Shown one piece after another: positions 1-10,231 of a DNA stretch of 64,000 nt. Every line of letters starts with the position of its first letter. Within the stretch, counting starts at the first letter, position 1. The DNA lies in NCBI GenBank assembly GCA_022432975.1, contig CM039505.1, positions 47,846,544-47,910,543 of the forward strand, read 5' to 3'. The notes below the pieces were generated by a model, which saw only the letters and a program-made list of their open reading frames with translations, made no database searches and was not told where the DNA came from. Origin of the DNA: Begonia masoniana (lineage: Eukaryota; Streptophyta; Magnoliopsida; Cucurbitales; Begoniaceae). Position numbers and translations under genes: made by a program.

Positions 1-42
1 TAAATCCCCCCCCAAATTTGAAATAAACATTGTCCTCAATGT
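1..42 (-). other. Conserved hairpin and purine tract of element A
   Basis: On the minus strand the hairpin ACATTG-AGGA-CAATGT (27-42) is followed by a purine-rich tract, aaatttggggggg (6-18). Element B has the same pair at 39585-39620. The tract resembles B's polypurine tract, but the LTR that would follow a true tract is outside the window. Confidence 0.5.
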
Positions 43-202
43 AAAGAATAAATCATACACAAAAATTAGGAAAGGGGATAGTGTACCTCTTGTGGGGCCC
101 GACAGCAGTGTGGTGGAGCTTCGGTCGAGAGAGCAATCTATCAAGAACTGTTTTTTCATTTTCATTACTTATTTTTTTATTTTATTTATTTATTTTTTTT
201 TA
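43..202. other. Element A 3' non-coding sequence
   Basis: Short AT-rich stretch inside element A between the conserved hairpin and the microsatellite. No coding sequence is seen. Confidence 0.5.
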
Positions 203-697
203 TAAATAAAATAAAATAAAATAAAATAAAATAAAATAAAATAAAATAAAATAAAAATAAAGGAAAATAAAAAGAAAATAAAATAAAATAAAATAAAATA
301 AAATAAAATAAAATAAAATAAAATAAAATAAAATAAAATAAAATAAAATAAAATAAAATAAAATAAAATAAAATAAAATAAAATAAAATAAAATAAAATA
401 AAATAAAATAAAATAAAATAAAATAAAATAAAATAAAATAAAATAAAATAAAATAAAATAAAATAAAATAAAATAAAATAAAATAAAATAAAATAAAATA
501 AAATAAAATAAAATAAAATAAAATAAAATAAAATAAAATAAAATAAAATAAAATAAAATAAAATAAAATAAAATAAAAAAAATAAAATAAAATAAAATAA
601 AATAAAATAAAATAAAATAAAATAAAATAAAATAAAATAAAATAAAATAAAATAAAATAAAATAAAATAAAATAAAATAAAATAAAATAAAATAAAA
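203..697. repeat. (AAAAT)n pentanucleotide microsatellite
   Basis: About 99 units of AAAAT (TTTTA on the minus strand), broken near 253-278 and 577-583. It lies in the 3' non-coding part of element A, just after the integrase tail. At the equivalent place element B (37606-37625) has only a short attttattttatt seed, so expansion of an AT-rich seed is a reasonable inference. The long FILFY-repeat frame over it is an artefact of the repeat. Confidence 0.98.
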
Positions 698-1545
698 ATC
701 ATACTTTTATAAAACACTAAATGAAGAAATAAAAACCGAAATGAAAATACTTGAAACGGGAAATGAAAATACGAGAGAAAAATTAAGTAAGAAGAAAATA
801 AAAAGAAAGAAAGATAAAAGGAACGAATTAAAAATAGAAATAGAACAGAATACAATAAATAAAATAAAGGAAAATAAAAGAAAATAAAAATTATAAGGAA
901 AATAAATTCAGGAAAATAAATGGTTAATTAATCTAAAATAAAAATTACTTAGAACAAGAAAAAGAAAGATAAAAAGAAAAGAAAATAATAAATAACATAA
1001 CAAAAAAAATTAAAATTAAAATTAAATAAAATGATAAATGAATAACAGAATTTAAGATAACTAAATTGGACCCTATTTAAAAGCAGAAAAATAAATAACA
1101 TAAAGAAGCAATAAATAAATAAAAAGACAATAAAATAACAGTAAGAAAGAAGAAAAATTAAATGATAAAAATAAAATAAAATGACTTAATCGGAACCTAT
1201 TTAAAGAAAAATAAAAATAAAAGACAAGAATAAAGAAAATAGAGAAAATAAATGATATAAGAAAACTAAAACATAAAATAGAAATACTAATAATAATGAT
1301 AAGAAATAAAATAAAACAAAAAATAAAAATAAAAATAAATAACAAATGGGTTACAAAAGATGATTATTTTTATTTTTATTTATTTTGTTTTTTTTTTTTT
1401 TTTTTGTTTTTTTTTTAATTTAATACTAATAAAATGAAATAAAAATAAAAATAAAATAAAATAAAAAAAAATAAAAAGTATACTAGGGTGGGTTGCCTCC
1501 CACCAAGCGCTTGTTTTAGCGTCAACAGCCCGACACCATATTCTG
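698..1545 (-). other. AT-rich spacer and post-pol motif of element A
   Basis: Very AT-rich, with no believable gene. At about 1484-1513 the minus strand reads aagcgcttggtgggaggcaa, matching B's motif just after its integrase stop (about 37530-37560). This shows that A's coding part joins directly to post-integrase sequence. Confidence 0.7.
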
Positions 1546-3975
1546 TCATGTTGGGTCGGGGTATATGATTGGCTTTGCATGTTGAAATGTATCGTCCCAA
1601 TATGGTGTCAATCGTTGCCCATTTGTGAACTTCTCATTCGCTAAAAGCTTGTTGTCGTCGGGTGGTTTCTTTATATGTGGTAGGACCCGTAATGGCGACT
1701 CCCCCAAACTTTCAACATACTGCTTCCCATTAGACTCAAGAAAATTGTTTGGTTGACATGAAGCCTCTATTGGGCACTCCAATGATTTATACACCTTGAA
1801 TGTGACAGCTTCATCTTGTACGTGCAATCTAAGCTCTCCTTTTCTGAGATCAATTACAGCTCCTCCTGTTGCTAAAAATGGTCGACCTAATATTATCGGG
1901 ATGCCTCGGTCTTCGTCCATATCAAGAATCAAGAAATCAGCAGGAAAAATAAACTTGTCGACTTTGACAAGGACATCTTCAATCACCCCATACGGATGTT
2001 TTATAGAGCGATCGGCCATCTGTAGGATTACACTGGTGGGCTTTGCTTCACCAATACCCAGCTTACGAAATATAGATAGCGGCATCAAATTTATACTAGC
2101 ACCCAAATCACATAATGCCCGCTCAAAAATGGAATCCCCAATTTCGCATGGTATGGTGAAACTTCCCGGATCTTTCAATTTTTGTGGAAGCTTCCGTTGA
2201 ACAATGGCACTACATTCCTCAGTCAAAGCGATCGTGCCATATTTGTCAATTTTCCGTTTATGAGACAAGATGTCTTTCATAAACTTTGCATATTTAGGCA
2301 TTTGCTCGAGTGCCTCTGCGAATGGAATATTGATGTGGAGCTTTTTGAAGATATCAAGAAACTTAGAAAACTGATTATCAAGCTTCACATTTTTCAGTCT
2401 TTGTGGAAAAGGAACTTTTGAGAGGATCTCCTTTGGAATCTGAGGTGGGGCTTCCAGTAGCTCTTGATCCTTTGGTGTGGACTCGGATGATGACGAATGC
2501 ACTCCGTCATGTGCGACCACTTTCTTATTTTCCTTAGTACAATTTTCAATCACTTTTCCACTCCCAAGTGTAATGGCATTGCATTGTTCTCTGGGGTTGA
2601 TTTCCGTAGAACTGGGCAATGTACCTTGTGGGCGTCCATTTAGTGCAGCTGCCATCTGGCCCATTTGCATTTCTAGGCTTCGAATTTGGGCCGACTGATT
2701 CTGCAGGGTGGTTCTTGTTTCAGCCATAAATTTATTTGTGTGCTCCCCCATTTCAGCAATTATATTGTTGGTGCGTTCTCCCATTTTGGCAATTAATTCC
2801 TCCAGATTAGATTGTCTTTCAGGAAACTGAGGTCCCGGCTGATTAGCTTGTGGCATCTGTATGGCGTTGTTCGGGTTCTTCCATGCGAAGTTTGGATGGT
2901 TGTTGCGCCCCCCATTAAAATAGTTCCCTGAATTCTGGTATGTTGGTCTAGTATAATTTCCCACAAATTGAGCTTGTTCAGATGAACTATTAGCCATTTG
3001 GTTCCCTTGCTGACAGTTTTCACTAGCATGTGGTCTTTGGCACCACTGACATTGATTGATCGGAGAATGAATTGCATTAACTGAAACTTGATTTCCTTGA
3101 ATGTGCTGAGTGAGGGATGCAATTTGTGTAGTCAATGCTTTTATCGCCTCCATTTCTGGGGTATTTGACTGCCTCCTCAAAATCTGACGTTCAACCGGGC
3201 ACTGATCATTAGTTAGGGATAACTCTTCTAACAGGTTAAATGCCTCCACTTCTGTCTTAGATAACAGTGATCCACCAGCTGCTGAGTTGACAAGCGTCCG
3301 TGTAGAACTTGATAGGCCGATGAAGAATGTCTGTATTTGCATCCATTGTGGTAGACCATGCTGGGGGCATTTTCGTAAAAGTTCCTTGAATCGGCCCCAT
3401 GCTTCGTAGACCGTCTCGCCATCGAATTGATTAAAGTTGTTAATTTCGTTGCGAAGTTTTGCCATTTTTTCAAAGGGAAAGAATTTAGATAGGAATCTTT
3501 GAACTAATTCATTCCACGTTGTAATTGAATCCGGGGGTAAGGAATTTAACCAGTTTTTAGCGCGATCTCTTAGTGTAAAGGGGAACAACCTAAGCCTAAC
3601 AGCATCATCAGAAACATTATGATATTTAAACGTGTCACAGACCTCAACGAAGCTTGCAATATGATCTTTTGGATCCTCGTTAGGCAGACCACAGAATTGA
3701 TACTGCTGGATCATTTGTATGGTTCCCGGCTTTATTTCAAAATTGTTGCACGTGATAGCAGGTTTCCGAATTGCTGATTGAATCCCGTCCATGGATGGCA
3801 TAACATAATCGAGCAAAGTTCGCCGTTCGACCTCTGCCACTTCAACCCTCCGTTGTAGATTTGCGTTTTGATCATCTGCCATAATTGCTAGTTTTGTTTC
3901 CCTTCGATTTCGGCGACAGGTTCGTTCAATTTCAAGGTCGATAGGGATTAGGTTGGCAGTACCTAATTTTCGCAT
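1546..3975 (-). CDS. Gag-protease polyprotein of element A (no polymerase or integrase domains)
   Basis: Intact 809-residue frame. Gag should form the virus-like particle that packages element RNA, and the protease should process it. A retrotransposon gag domain spans about residues 90-255, a CCHC zinc knuckle C309-x2-C312-x3-H316-x4-C321, a predicted helical stretch about 390-460, and a retropepsin-like domain with DLGAS at 623-627 and an ILGRPF flap-side motif near 693. After residue ~770 homology to B jumps from before the reverse transcriptase to NGQRLTPY, the integrase C-terminus, in one open frame. The start at residue 1 is supported by conserved sequence before the MADDQ methionine (residue 32); either could be used. 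The missing enzymes mean it could move only with help from a complete relative. Openness suggests recent activity or selection; expression is unknown. Confidence 0.85.
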   Translation of the reverse strand: MRKLGTANLIPIDLEIERTCRRNRRETKLAIMADDQNANLQRRVEVAEVERRTLLDYVMPSMDGIQSAIRKPAITCNNFEIKPGTIQMIQQYQFCGLPNEDPKDHIASFVEVCDTFKYHNVSDDAVRLRLFPFTLRDRAKNWLNSLPPDSITTWNELVQRFLSKFFPFEKMAKLRNEINNFNQFDGETVYEAWGRFKELLRKCPQHGLPQWMQIQTFFIGLSSSTRTLVNSAAGGSLLSKTEVEAFNLLEELSLTNDQCPVERQILRRQSNTPEMEAIKALTTQIASLTQHIQGNQVSVNAIHSPINQCQWCQRPHASENCQQGNQMANSSSEQAQFVGNYTRPTYQNSGNYFNGGRNNHPNFAWKNPNNAIQMPQANQPGPQFPERQSNLEELIAKMGERTNNIIAEMGEHTNKFMAETRTTLQNQSAQIRSLEMQMGQMAAALNGRPQGTLPSSTEINPREQCNAITLGSGKVIENCTKENKKVVAHDGVHSSSSESTPKDQELLEAPPQIPKEILSKVPFPQRLKNVKLDNQFSKFLDIFKKLHINIPFAEALEQMPKYAKFMKDILSHKRKIDKYGTIALTEECSAIVQRKLPQKLKDPGSFTIPCEIGDSIFERALCDLGASINLMPLSIFRKLGIGEAKPTSVILQMADRSIKHPYGVIEDVLVKVDKFIFPADFLILDMDEDRGIPIILGRPFLATGGAVIDLRKGELRLHVQDEAVTFKVYKSLECPIEASCQPNNFLESNGKQYVESLGESPLRVLPHIKKPPDDNKLLANEKFTNGQRLTPYWDDTFQHAKPIIYPDPT

Positions 3976-4080
3976 GCACCTGCAATGTGCAAATAATGTA
4001 ATTTAAGCTTTCAATAATAAATAAATAATAAAATTTCAAATATAAACTAAAATCAAATAATTCAAAAATAACAAAATTTA

Positions 4081-4099
4081 TTCCCCGGCAACGGCGCCA
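4081..4099 (-). promoter_or_regulatory. Primer-binding site of element A, tRNA-Asp type
   Basis: On the minus strand tggcgccgttgccggggaa matches the complement of the 3' end of plant tRNA-Asp(GTC) including CCA. It starts 6 bases after the LTR end, as in B. The perfect match contrasts with three changes in B's copy. Confidence 0.85.
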
Positions 4100-4105
4100 A
4101 AAACT

Positions 4106-5708
4106 TGTTGCGAAAAATCGTATACGCAAGTGCACGTGTCGCAAAAGTAATAAAGTGTATATAAAAGTACGAGTGTCGATCCCACGAGGAATAATTATGT
4201 TAAATATTGAGTATCTAAATTTTAGTTTAATTTGAAATGAAATAATAATTTTTGTGATTTAGATTTTAAAACTAAAATAATAATTCAAATAAAATTAAGC
4301 AGCAATTTAAATAAAAGATTTAAAAATAAAGAAGTAAGATTATATGATGAGAAAATCTAGGGTTCCGATTTCACTTAGCTAATCCTATTTATCAGACCTA
4401 ATTCAAGTAATTAAATCCTATTTCTATGTGTTGATGGCAATTTCACGAAAATATTTATCAATCTCTCTCGAGCAAAGATAAACTTATTCAATTAACGAAT
4501 TATTACCTCTCGGTCTCTAATCCTGAGAATTAATTGAATACATTAAGAACAAGAAATTATACTACCACATGAACGCATTAGCTATCTCTAGTCTAACATC
4601 CTTTTCATGGCAAATTATTCAGTGCACGGTTAAATTCTCCGCTCTCGCATCCCGAATCAACCCTAAAGTTCTTAGTTTTGGTGATCAAGCAAACCTAAGC
4701 ATTACGTTCAGAATAAATTACTCAAACACAGAACAGAAACAGAAAATTAAATACTTGAATCAAGAAAAATAAACAATCATAGTAAAGCTACATCGAAACC
4801 CTAGAACAAGAAATTTAGTTCATACTAGAAAAATAATCAACAGTAATAATAAAGAGTTGCATAATTAAATAGTGAAATTAAAAAGAAAGGAAAAGAAAAC
4901 TATGAAGAATGATCGCCCCTCCTCGTCGAAGAATTCGCTCGGTGGTGCTCTCAGTCGCGGCCTCTGGATTTGCTGAATTCAGAATCCTCTCCCTCTATGC
5001 TCACGACTTCAGTCTCTTTATAAAAGGTTTAAGCTCTAGGTTTAATTCAATTTCAGATCGATGGTTAATAATCACTGCTTCTGTAGATCAATGGTGTAGA
5101 TTAAAATTCAGATTCTTTCCAAAATGGTGATACGGTCAGCGATCGATAATTGCTGTTTGCGGGCAAGACAGGGATCGATCGCAGCTTTCTTTTAGTTGTT
5201 TGGAAATCGATCGCTGCTTGAGTGATGGCGCACGATCGCTGCTCCTCATCAATTTGCATGGAAACCGATCGCTGCAAGGTATGAAGATTAGTGGCTGCTT
5301 CTCCTTTCTTCACATAGCGATCGATCTCTGCATTTTCTTTGAGATCGATCGCTGCTACTTGTATGTTCCCCAGTTCTCCATCTTCAGATCCTCTTTAATT
5401 TCTTCCATTAGCTCTTCCAGATGCATCTGTGCTTCTTGTAGCTTGCGTTCTTTTTTCAATCAGCTGAATCTTTAACTCACCCTCTCTCTTCTTTTGCTCA
5501 CTCCATTTCTCTAGCTTGTCAAATGCTGGAATCAGCACGTTTTCCACAGCGGATACAAGTCTCATCCATATGTTTTCTTTCTTTTCTGTTTAAAATAATT
5601 TCTCTGCACACTTATACAAAAAATGTCAAATTCTTCCAATCACTTGAGAAAAACTTATCAATTCAAATCTAAAAAGTATAAATAAGTGTGTAAAATACAC
5701 ACTTATCA
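4106..5708 (-). repeat. 5' LTR of element A
   Basis: About 1.6 kb beginning TGATAAGTGTG and ending TTGCGAAA..CAACA-type sequence like B's LTR, next to the primer-binding site. The outer edge is an 11-bp perfect hairpin, ATAAGTGTGTA-TTT-TACACACTTAT. Between about 5150 and 5360 a motif close to ATCGATCGCTGC recurs about seven times at 20-50 base spacing. This is analogous to, but diverged from, the palindrome array in B's LTRs. Confidence 0.85.
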
Positions 5709-6653
5709 ACCAGCCTATTACAAATTTGACATTTGGGCTTCTGATTGGCCGGTTTGGATGCTAGGAATTTGGGGCCGACTGGTTCGACCCGAACTGTTGA
5801 TGAAAGTGGGTTGCATGATTAGGGCAAAATCCAGATGGGGGTGGCCTGGAAATCCAACCCGGCCAAAAATTTCACTGGAAACTGACGTTCGCTTGAGCTC
5901 CGGGCATCTGTAGGGAAACCATAGAGTTCTGTTTCTCTAGGCAGACGTCGTAGCTGTGAAGAAAACTGCAGATATCCTCCAAAGACGGTTGATCGGAACA
6001 AGTGGCCATCGCTGTAACAAAGGGATTGTGGTCACTGCAGAGTCCCCCCCCCCCAAAAAAAAAAAATATAGCACTTGATCCTTGTATGAGATAGGTTCTC
6101 CAATCGCAGCAAGGGTGTTGCAGAGAGAGGTGAGCTTCTGTATATACTGAGAGACAAACAGGACATTTTTTTGACAGAGAATGTAGATGACTTCGGAGAT
6201 CGGAGATTGGAGATCGGAGATTCGGGCAAGGGAGGCTGAGGCAAAACAACAAGCAAAGGCCGTCCACATCTCGCTAGCAGTGGGGAAGGGAATGATTTGT
6301 GGAAGGAGCTCCTCTGAAAGCGAAGAGAAAATCCAGCTCATTAGGAGCCGATTATAGCGTTGCCAAAGGGTGTACTTTAGATTTAGCTGAGCAGAGAGAT
6401 TATCCAGAAATTTTTTGTGCATGTGTGTGTGTTGGGGTGGGGTGGGGGTGGGGGTGGGTGGGTCCATCGAGAATGTTATCGATGTCGTTTGTGATGATTA
6501 CAACTAGTAGTTGAGCCTTCCGCAAGAGGTAATTATCATTATTCAGCTTAATGGGTAAAACTTGATTGACTACTGGAAATGGTGGTAGGGAAGATTGGGA
6601 AGAGGAGTTGAAGGAGAAAAGCAGGAGAGGGATGTTGAGCTAGGAGAAGCCAT
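5709..6653 (-). pseudogene. Copia gag remnant of element C
   Basis: The start codon at 6653 lies just after the primer-binding site. Recognisable copia-gag (UBN2-type) features include LLSWIFSSLSEELLP, VSQYIQKLTSLC and AAIGEP, then a run ending KPKCQICNR, the first half of a CCHC zinc knuckle. Frame shifts occur near 6580 and at the adjoining runs of 11 C and 12 A (6044-6066). Element A interrupts the knuckle. A non-functional structural gene. Confidence 0.75.
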
Positions 6654-6655
6654 GT

Positions 6656-6670
6656 TGGCTCTGATACCAA
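6656..6670 (-). promoter_or_regulatory. Primer-binding site of element C
   Basis: Minus strand ttggtatcagagcca, the initiator tRNA-Met complement usual in plant copia elements, two bases from the LTR end and two bases before the gag ATG. Confidence 0.85.
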
Positions 6671-6672
6671 GT

Positions 6673-6930
6673 TGAGATATTGAAAACTGAGCATAAGAAT
6701 AAGGAGATGCAGAGGTTGAGGAATATAAAGATGAAGCAGACAAAAAAGATGGCCTCAGAAAAAATGTTGATTTGATTTCTGTAAAAACAGTAACCTGAAT
6801 AATTGAGAGTTTACACATATATCCTATAGGGCTCATGATGAGCATAGGAAAAAGGAAATGCTCAACTAATTAAGCCACAAGTGAACTAACTAAATAAGAA
6901 CAGTGTTCTAATCATAACAGTACTCTAACA
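6673..6930 (-). repeat. 5' LTR of element C
   Basis: 258 bp, TGTTAGAG...ATATCTCA on the minus strand, directly before the primer-binding site. Short LTRs of this form are common in copia elements. Confidence 0.8.
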
Positions 6931-6949
6931 ATATGGTCATCTCTTGGAC

Positions 6950-7190
6950 TAGTTTTTTCTTTGCCAATTGTTCATGCTTCTCTTTCTTTTCTTAATAGAT
7001 CGTCAAATTTGAATTTTTAAGTATCATATTATAATAATAATCGAGAATTTGAATTTCTGGATTTATAAAATTCGGTTTATAAAATTAAGTCTAACAGATT
7101 AAAATAATGTCAATAACAAATTTGGTAAAATTTGTGCACTGCTGAGTACGGCTCTCCTCTCCGACCTTCCTTATAATTTAGTGATATTAT
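6950..7190 (+). repeat. Direct repeat, copy 1 (possible LTR of a decayed Ty3 element)
   Basis: Shares blocks with 8940-9285: ttcttttcttaatagatc, aagtatcat..ataataataatc, and ctctcctctccgacctt. The two copies flank degraded Ty3 pol, which is what decayed LTRs would do, but clean ends and a target duplication are not visible. Confidence 0.5.
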
Positions 7191-7623
7191 GAATATGAAT
7201 ATATTTTTTTCTTATTAGATGAAATGCCTAAAACAAACTTGGCCAGTAAGGTTATAGTTGCCAAAGTCATCTATTTTTTTATACATTAGAAAAACTTTAC
7301 TCATCGAAGTTTTATTTATTCAACGACCATAATTGAACAAAGTTACATCTCTTGAAGACAGAGCAAAAATTCATTTATATGCATCAAGATTTTTAAGTGC
7401 ACGTTCAAAACTTAAAGTGCGTTATAGCTACATGGCTTAGCAGCTCGATAGCCAACTCATTGTTTACTATGTCAAGAATATTGTTGTGATGTAAACTTGT
7501 GAGACTTTACGGCAATCAACGTTATCATGCTTTTAGAAGAGAGTAAATCATGTAAAATGATCTTCCCCAAAGGTTTGATTTCCGATAATATCAGCTAGGA
7601 GGTCTCACCAAGCACTAAATAAT
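7191..7623. other. AT-rich non-coding sequence
   Basis: No gene or clear repeat recognised. It lies between the possible left LTR and the decayed pol remnant. Confidence 0.5.
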
Positions 7624-8043
7624 GGATGTTTGGGTTTTTAGCCAGTATCATCAGCCTTTAATCTAATGAAACAATTTTATGGGAAAATGTGCCAATCGGT
7701 AAAGAATTTCTTGAAGTATTTCCTGCATGAAGAAAAATAGAATTTAAGAAAAAAACGTTTTTACTGCAAACAACACTTATTTCTAAAGCTCAGTATAGAA
7801 TGACATTGGCTGAACTAAATGAGTTAAAAATACAATAGGTGTTTGGATTTTTAGCCAGTATCATCGGCTTTCAATCTAATTACATAATTTTATGGGAAAA
7901 TGTGTCAATCGTTAAAGAATTTCTTGAAGTATCTCACGAAGAAAAATAGAGTTTAAGAAAAAACATTTTTACTGCAAACAACACTTATTTCTAAAGTTCC
8001 GTATAGAATGACATTGGCTAAGCTAAAAGAATTGAAAATACAA
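7624..8043 (+). repeat. ~210-bp tandem duplication inside decayed Ty3 pol
   Basis: 7624-7835 and 7836-8043 are near copies, both containing ttagccagtatcatc, gggaaaatgtg and tatagaatgacattggct. The unit covers the stretch before the reverse transcriptase (a decayed PYRM-type motif), so the duplication happened inside the element. Confidence 0.85.
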
Positions 8044-8815
8044 TTAGAAGAGCTATTAGAAAAGAGACTTATTCAACCAAACTTCTCATTGGTATTGTCC
8101 ATGAAAAAAAAGAATGGGTCCATGAGACTATGTATTGCCTAAAGAGAACTTAACAAAATTACCATAAAAAACAAATATACACTTTGAGAATAGTGACTTG
8201 GTTGAACAACTAAGATGACCAAAAGAGTTGACTTGGATAGATCAAAGGGCCACCATCAATTAAGAATTAAAGAAGAAGATGTCTACAAGACAATGTTTCA
8301 CACTCAATTTGGTCAATACAATTTTTGAGCGATGTTATTTGGATTAAGCAATGCAACAATAACATTTATTAATTTAATGAATCAAATTATTTAAGGGGTA
8401 CTTGGTGAACTTTGTGATACTATTATGATGATATTCTTATTTACTTTTGTAGTGAGGAAAAACATTTAAGGGTTGTCTTATCAACCTTGAGTAAAGTGAA
8501 ATTCTGTGCAAAAGTGGTTATTGTTAAGAAGTGGTTATTGTAGGTCCTATAATCTCTAGAGAGAGAATCAGTAGATTTTTGAAAGATTGAAACAACCAGT
8601 AGTCACACTCAACCCAAAAATGTTGTTGAAGTGCGAAATGTTTTCGGTTTGGCCGATTATTAGAGAAAGTTCGTGTAGCCACTACATTCATCGAGGTAAC
8701 TAAGAAAAATTCCAAGCATATACCGATGCAAGAATGTGAAAAGAGTTTCCAAGAATTGAAAGGCGTATTAATTTTGGCACTAGTGCTTACTATATCATAA
8801 AATTCAATTGGGCGG
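7960..8815 (+). pseudogene. Ty3-type reverse transcriptase / RNase H remnant
   Basis: With many stops and shifts the plus strand still reads [47 protein letters not shown] and later VGPIISREGIS, PKNVVEVRNVFGLADY and ECEKSFQELKGV. These are familiar blocks of a chromovirus-type (Tekay-like) polymerase through the start of RNase H. The catalytic region around 8410-8450 is unreadable. Long dead. Confidence 0.75.
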
Positions 8816-8939
8816 AAAATTTTAAAGTCTTCAATTAGCGAATACTCGTCGTTACTAAGACAATTGAAACTCTGAAAACTAAATTGAAACTAATCTTAAA
8901 TACTTGGAGTAAGAAAATATCTTACTCAAAATCATAAAA
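8816..8939. other. Unassigned AT-rich sequence
   Basis: No feature recognised between the pol remnant and the second direct repeat. Confidence 0.4.
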
Positions 8940-9285
8940 GTATTAATTTTTCTTTGCCAATTGATGTAGAAAAATTAATCTATTAGACCTATAGTCCTCA
9001 TTCTTTTCTTAATAGATCTTCAAATTTTATTTTTTAAGTATCATCTCATAATAATAATCTAGAATCTAAATGTTAAAAATCATAAATAAATCAATTTATT
9101 GGATTTAGGTACGTTTCTCAAGTAATTCAACTTGGCAATTATATCGTGATTATACGATTTTTGGAGTTCTATAATTCAATTTACAGAATTAAGTTTAACA
9201 AATTAAAGTAGTAACGATAACAAATTTGACAAAATCTCTACACTTGTGAGTACTAAAAGTCCTCTCCTCTCCGACCTTTCCTTGT
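8940..9285 (+). repeat. Direct repeat, copy 2 (possible LTR)
   Basis: Partner of 6950-7190 with the same block order but extra sequence near 9060-9160. See the partner entry for the interpretation. Confidence 0.5.
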
Positions 9286-9560
9286 GTATATGGTAAAACT
9301 ATCTTACTTGAGTCGTTAAACCTTAGAAGGCAATAAGATGAAGAAGATGAGTGGAGAAAAAAAGAGAATATTCCTTTGTATGAATGACTTATAATTACAA
9401 GTTGACATTAAATAGACATCCGAAGAGAGTAACAAACTATACACATGTCAAAAATAAAATGGGAAAATCATAGAAATGATGAAATAAGTGAAGGAAAACA
9501 AAACAATCTAAGAGTAAATCATCAAGAATTATATTGGGCAAAAATTGTTTTTGGTGATAT
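9286..9560. other. Unassigned AT-rich sequence
   Basis: No gene or repeat recognised. Confidence 0.4.
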
Positions 9561-9857
9561 TGAAAGAATAACATAATTCAGATCCAAGAACTTATTGAAG
9601 AATCAATTAATAATAATCAGAAAAAAATAAACGTGGAAGCAAAGTAACACCAAAATTTATGTAGAAAATTCTGAATGAGAAAAATTCATAGGCAGATAAG
9701 AAATTACTAATAAGAAATCAATGAACAATTGAGTTCTGCGACTCAAACATATATTTATAATATTAAACCAAAATTCTAATCATGGTTTAAACATGATTCC
9801 TGATGTTGGCCGAACCTACCTGACCCAATTAGAATTTAGATCATACTGAATATAACA
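9561..9857 (-). repeat. 3' LTR of element C2
   Basis: 297 bp, TGTTATATTC...TTTCA on the minus strand. The interior shares gcgactcaa..atata and gacc/caattag blocks with the LTRs at 12449-12698 and 18674-18938, placing the three in one copia family. Confidence 0.75.
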
Positions 9858-9873
9858 ATCTTCACCTTGACAT
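9858..9873 (-). promoter_or_regulatory. Polypurine tract of element C2
   Basis: Minus strand gtcaaggtgaagat ends at the LTR. The equivalent tract at 18939-18953 reads gtcaaggtggagat. Confidence 0.7.
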
Positions 9874-10231
9874 AAATTTTATTGTATGAAATATATCTAA
9901 AAACCATCAATTAAGAAAATAACCTCCTCTTCCACAAAGGCCCTTGACTGGCTAACTCAACCATTGATACTTTTCAAGTTTAAGCCATGCTTAAACGTGA
10001 GAAACACACTCAAGAATAAATCACATCTCTTCCATGGTATCACTGAACTATCAGAGTTGTCACAATGAACTGCATCTTAACATGTTGAAGACTTCCTACT
10101 AGAATTGTTACCCTCGAACACAGTCAACGAATAATCCAATGAACTAGTTTCACCCTAGCACCCTGGAACTTTAACCTTCTACTTGGTTTTACCTTTGACG
10201 ATACCACTCTGATGTGAAATGAAATTGATGA
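9874..10231 (-). other. 3' non-coding region of element C2
   Basis: Homologous in parts to 18954-19260, for example tatcactgaactatc and cctcttccacaaaggc. It joins straight to the gag/pre-integrase remnant, marking the internal deletion. Confidence 0.6.

Larger units (their letters stand above)
1..5708 (-). mobile_element. Element A: Athila-like Ty3 LTR retrotransposon, internally deleted, cut by the window start
   Basis: Read on the minus strand, the order is LTR (5708 to 4106), primer-binding site, one long gag-protease frame, a short integrase tail, an AT-rich spacer with a huge pentanucleotide array, and a conserved hairpin plus purine tract at 1-42. The same landmarks occur in element B. 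Compared with B, about 2.8 kb encoding reverse transcriptase, RNase H and integrase is missing, and no counterpart of B's 3' ORF is seen. The second LTR would lie left of the window. The LTR edge at 5708 falls inside the zinc-knuckle coding region of copia element C, so A inserted into C. The lineage call rests on gag similarity to B and on the tRNA-Asp primer site. Confidence 0.9.
5709..6930 (-). mobile_element. Element C: 5' part of a copia retrotransposon, cut by element A
   Basis: LTR (6673-6930), primer-binding site (6656-6670) and gag remnant (6653 to 5709) in that order on the minus strand. The rest of the element would lie beyond A, outside the window. The break is in the zinc-knuckle codons of gag. 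Confidence 0.8.

Noticed and set aside
190..855. 221-codon minus-strand frame
   Set aside because: Translation of the AAAAT microsatellite; pure FILFY repeats.
1073..1345. 90-codon minus-strand frame rich in Phe, Leu and Ile
   Set aside because: Comes from AT-rich text and has no start context or domain.
1796..2698. Plus-strand frames opposite element A gag-protease
   Set aside because: Antisense shadows of a well-supported frame.
4081..4099. Possible tRNA-Asp gene fragment
   Set aside because: Only the 3' 19 bases match, beside an LTR, so it is a primer-binding site.
6299..6514. 71-codon plus-strand frame with GVGWGWGWVG
   Set aside because: Antisense of the C gag remnant and a G-rich simple repeat.
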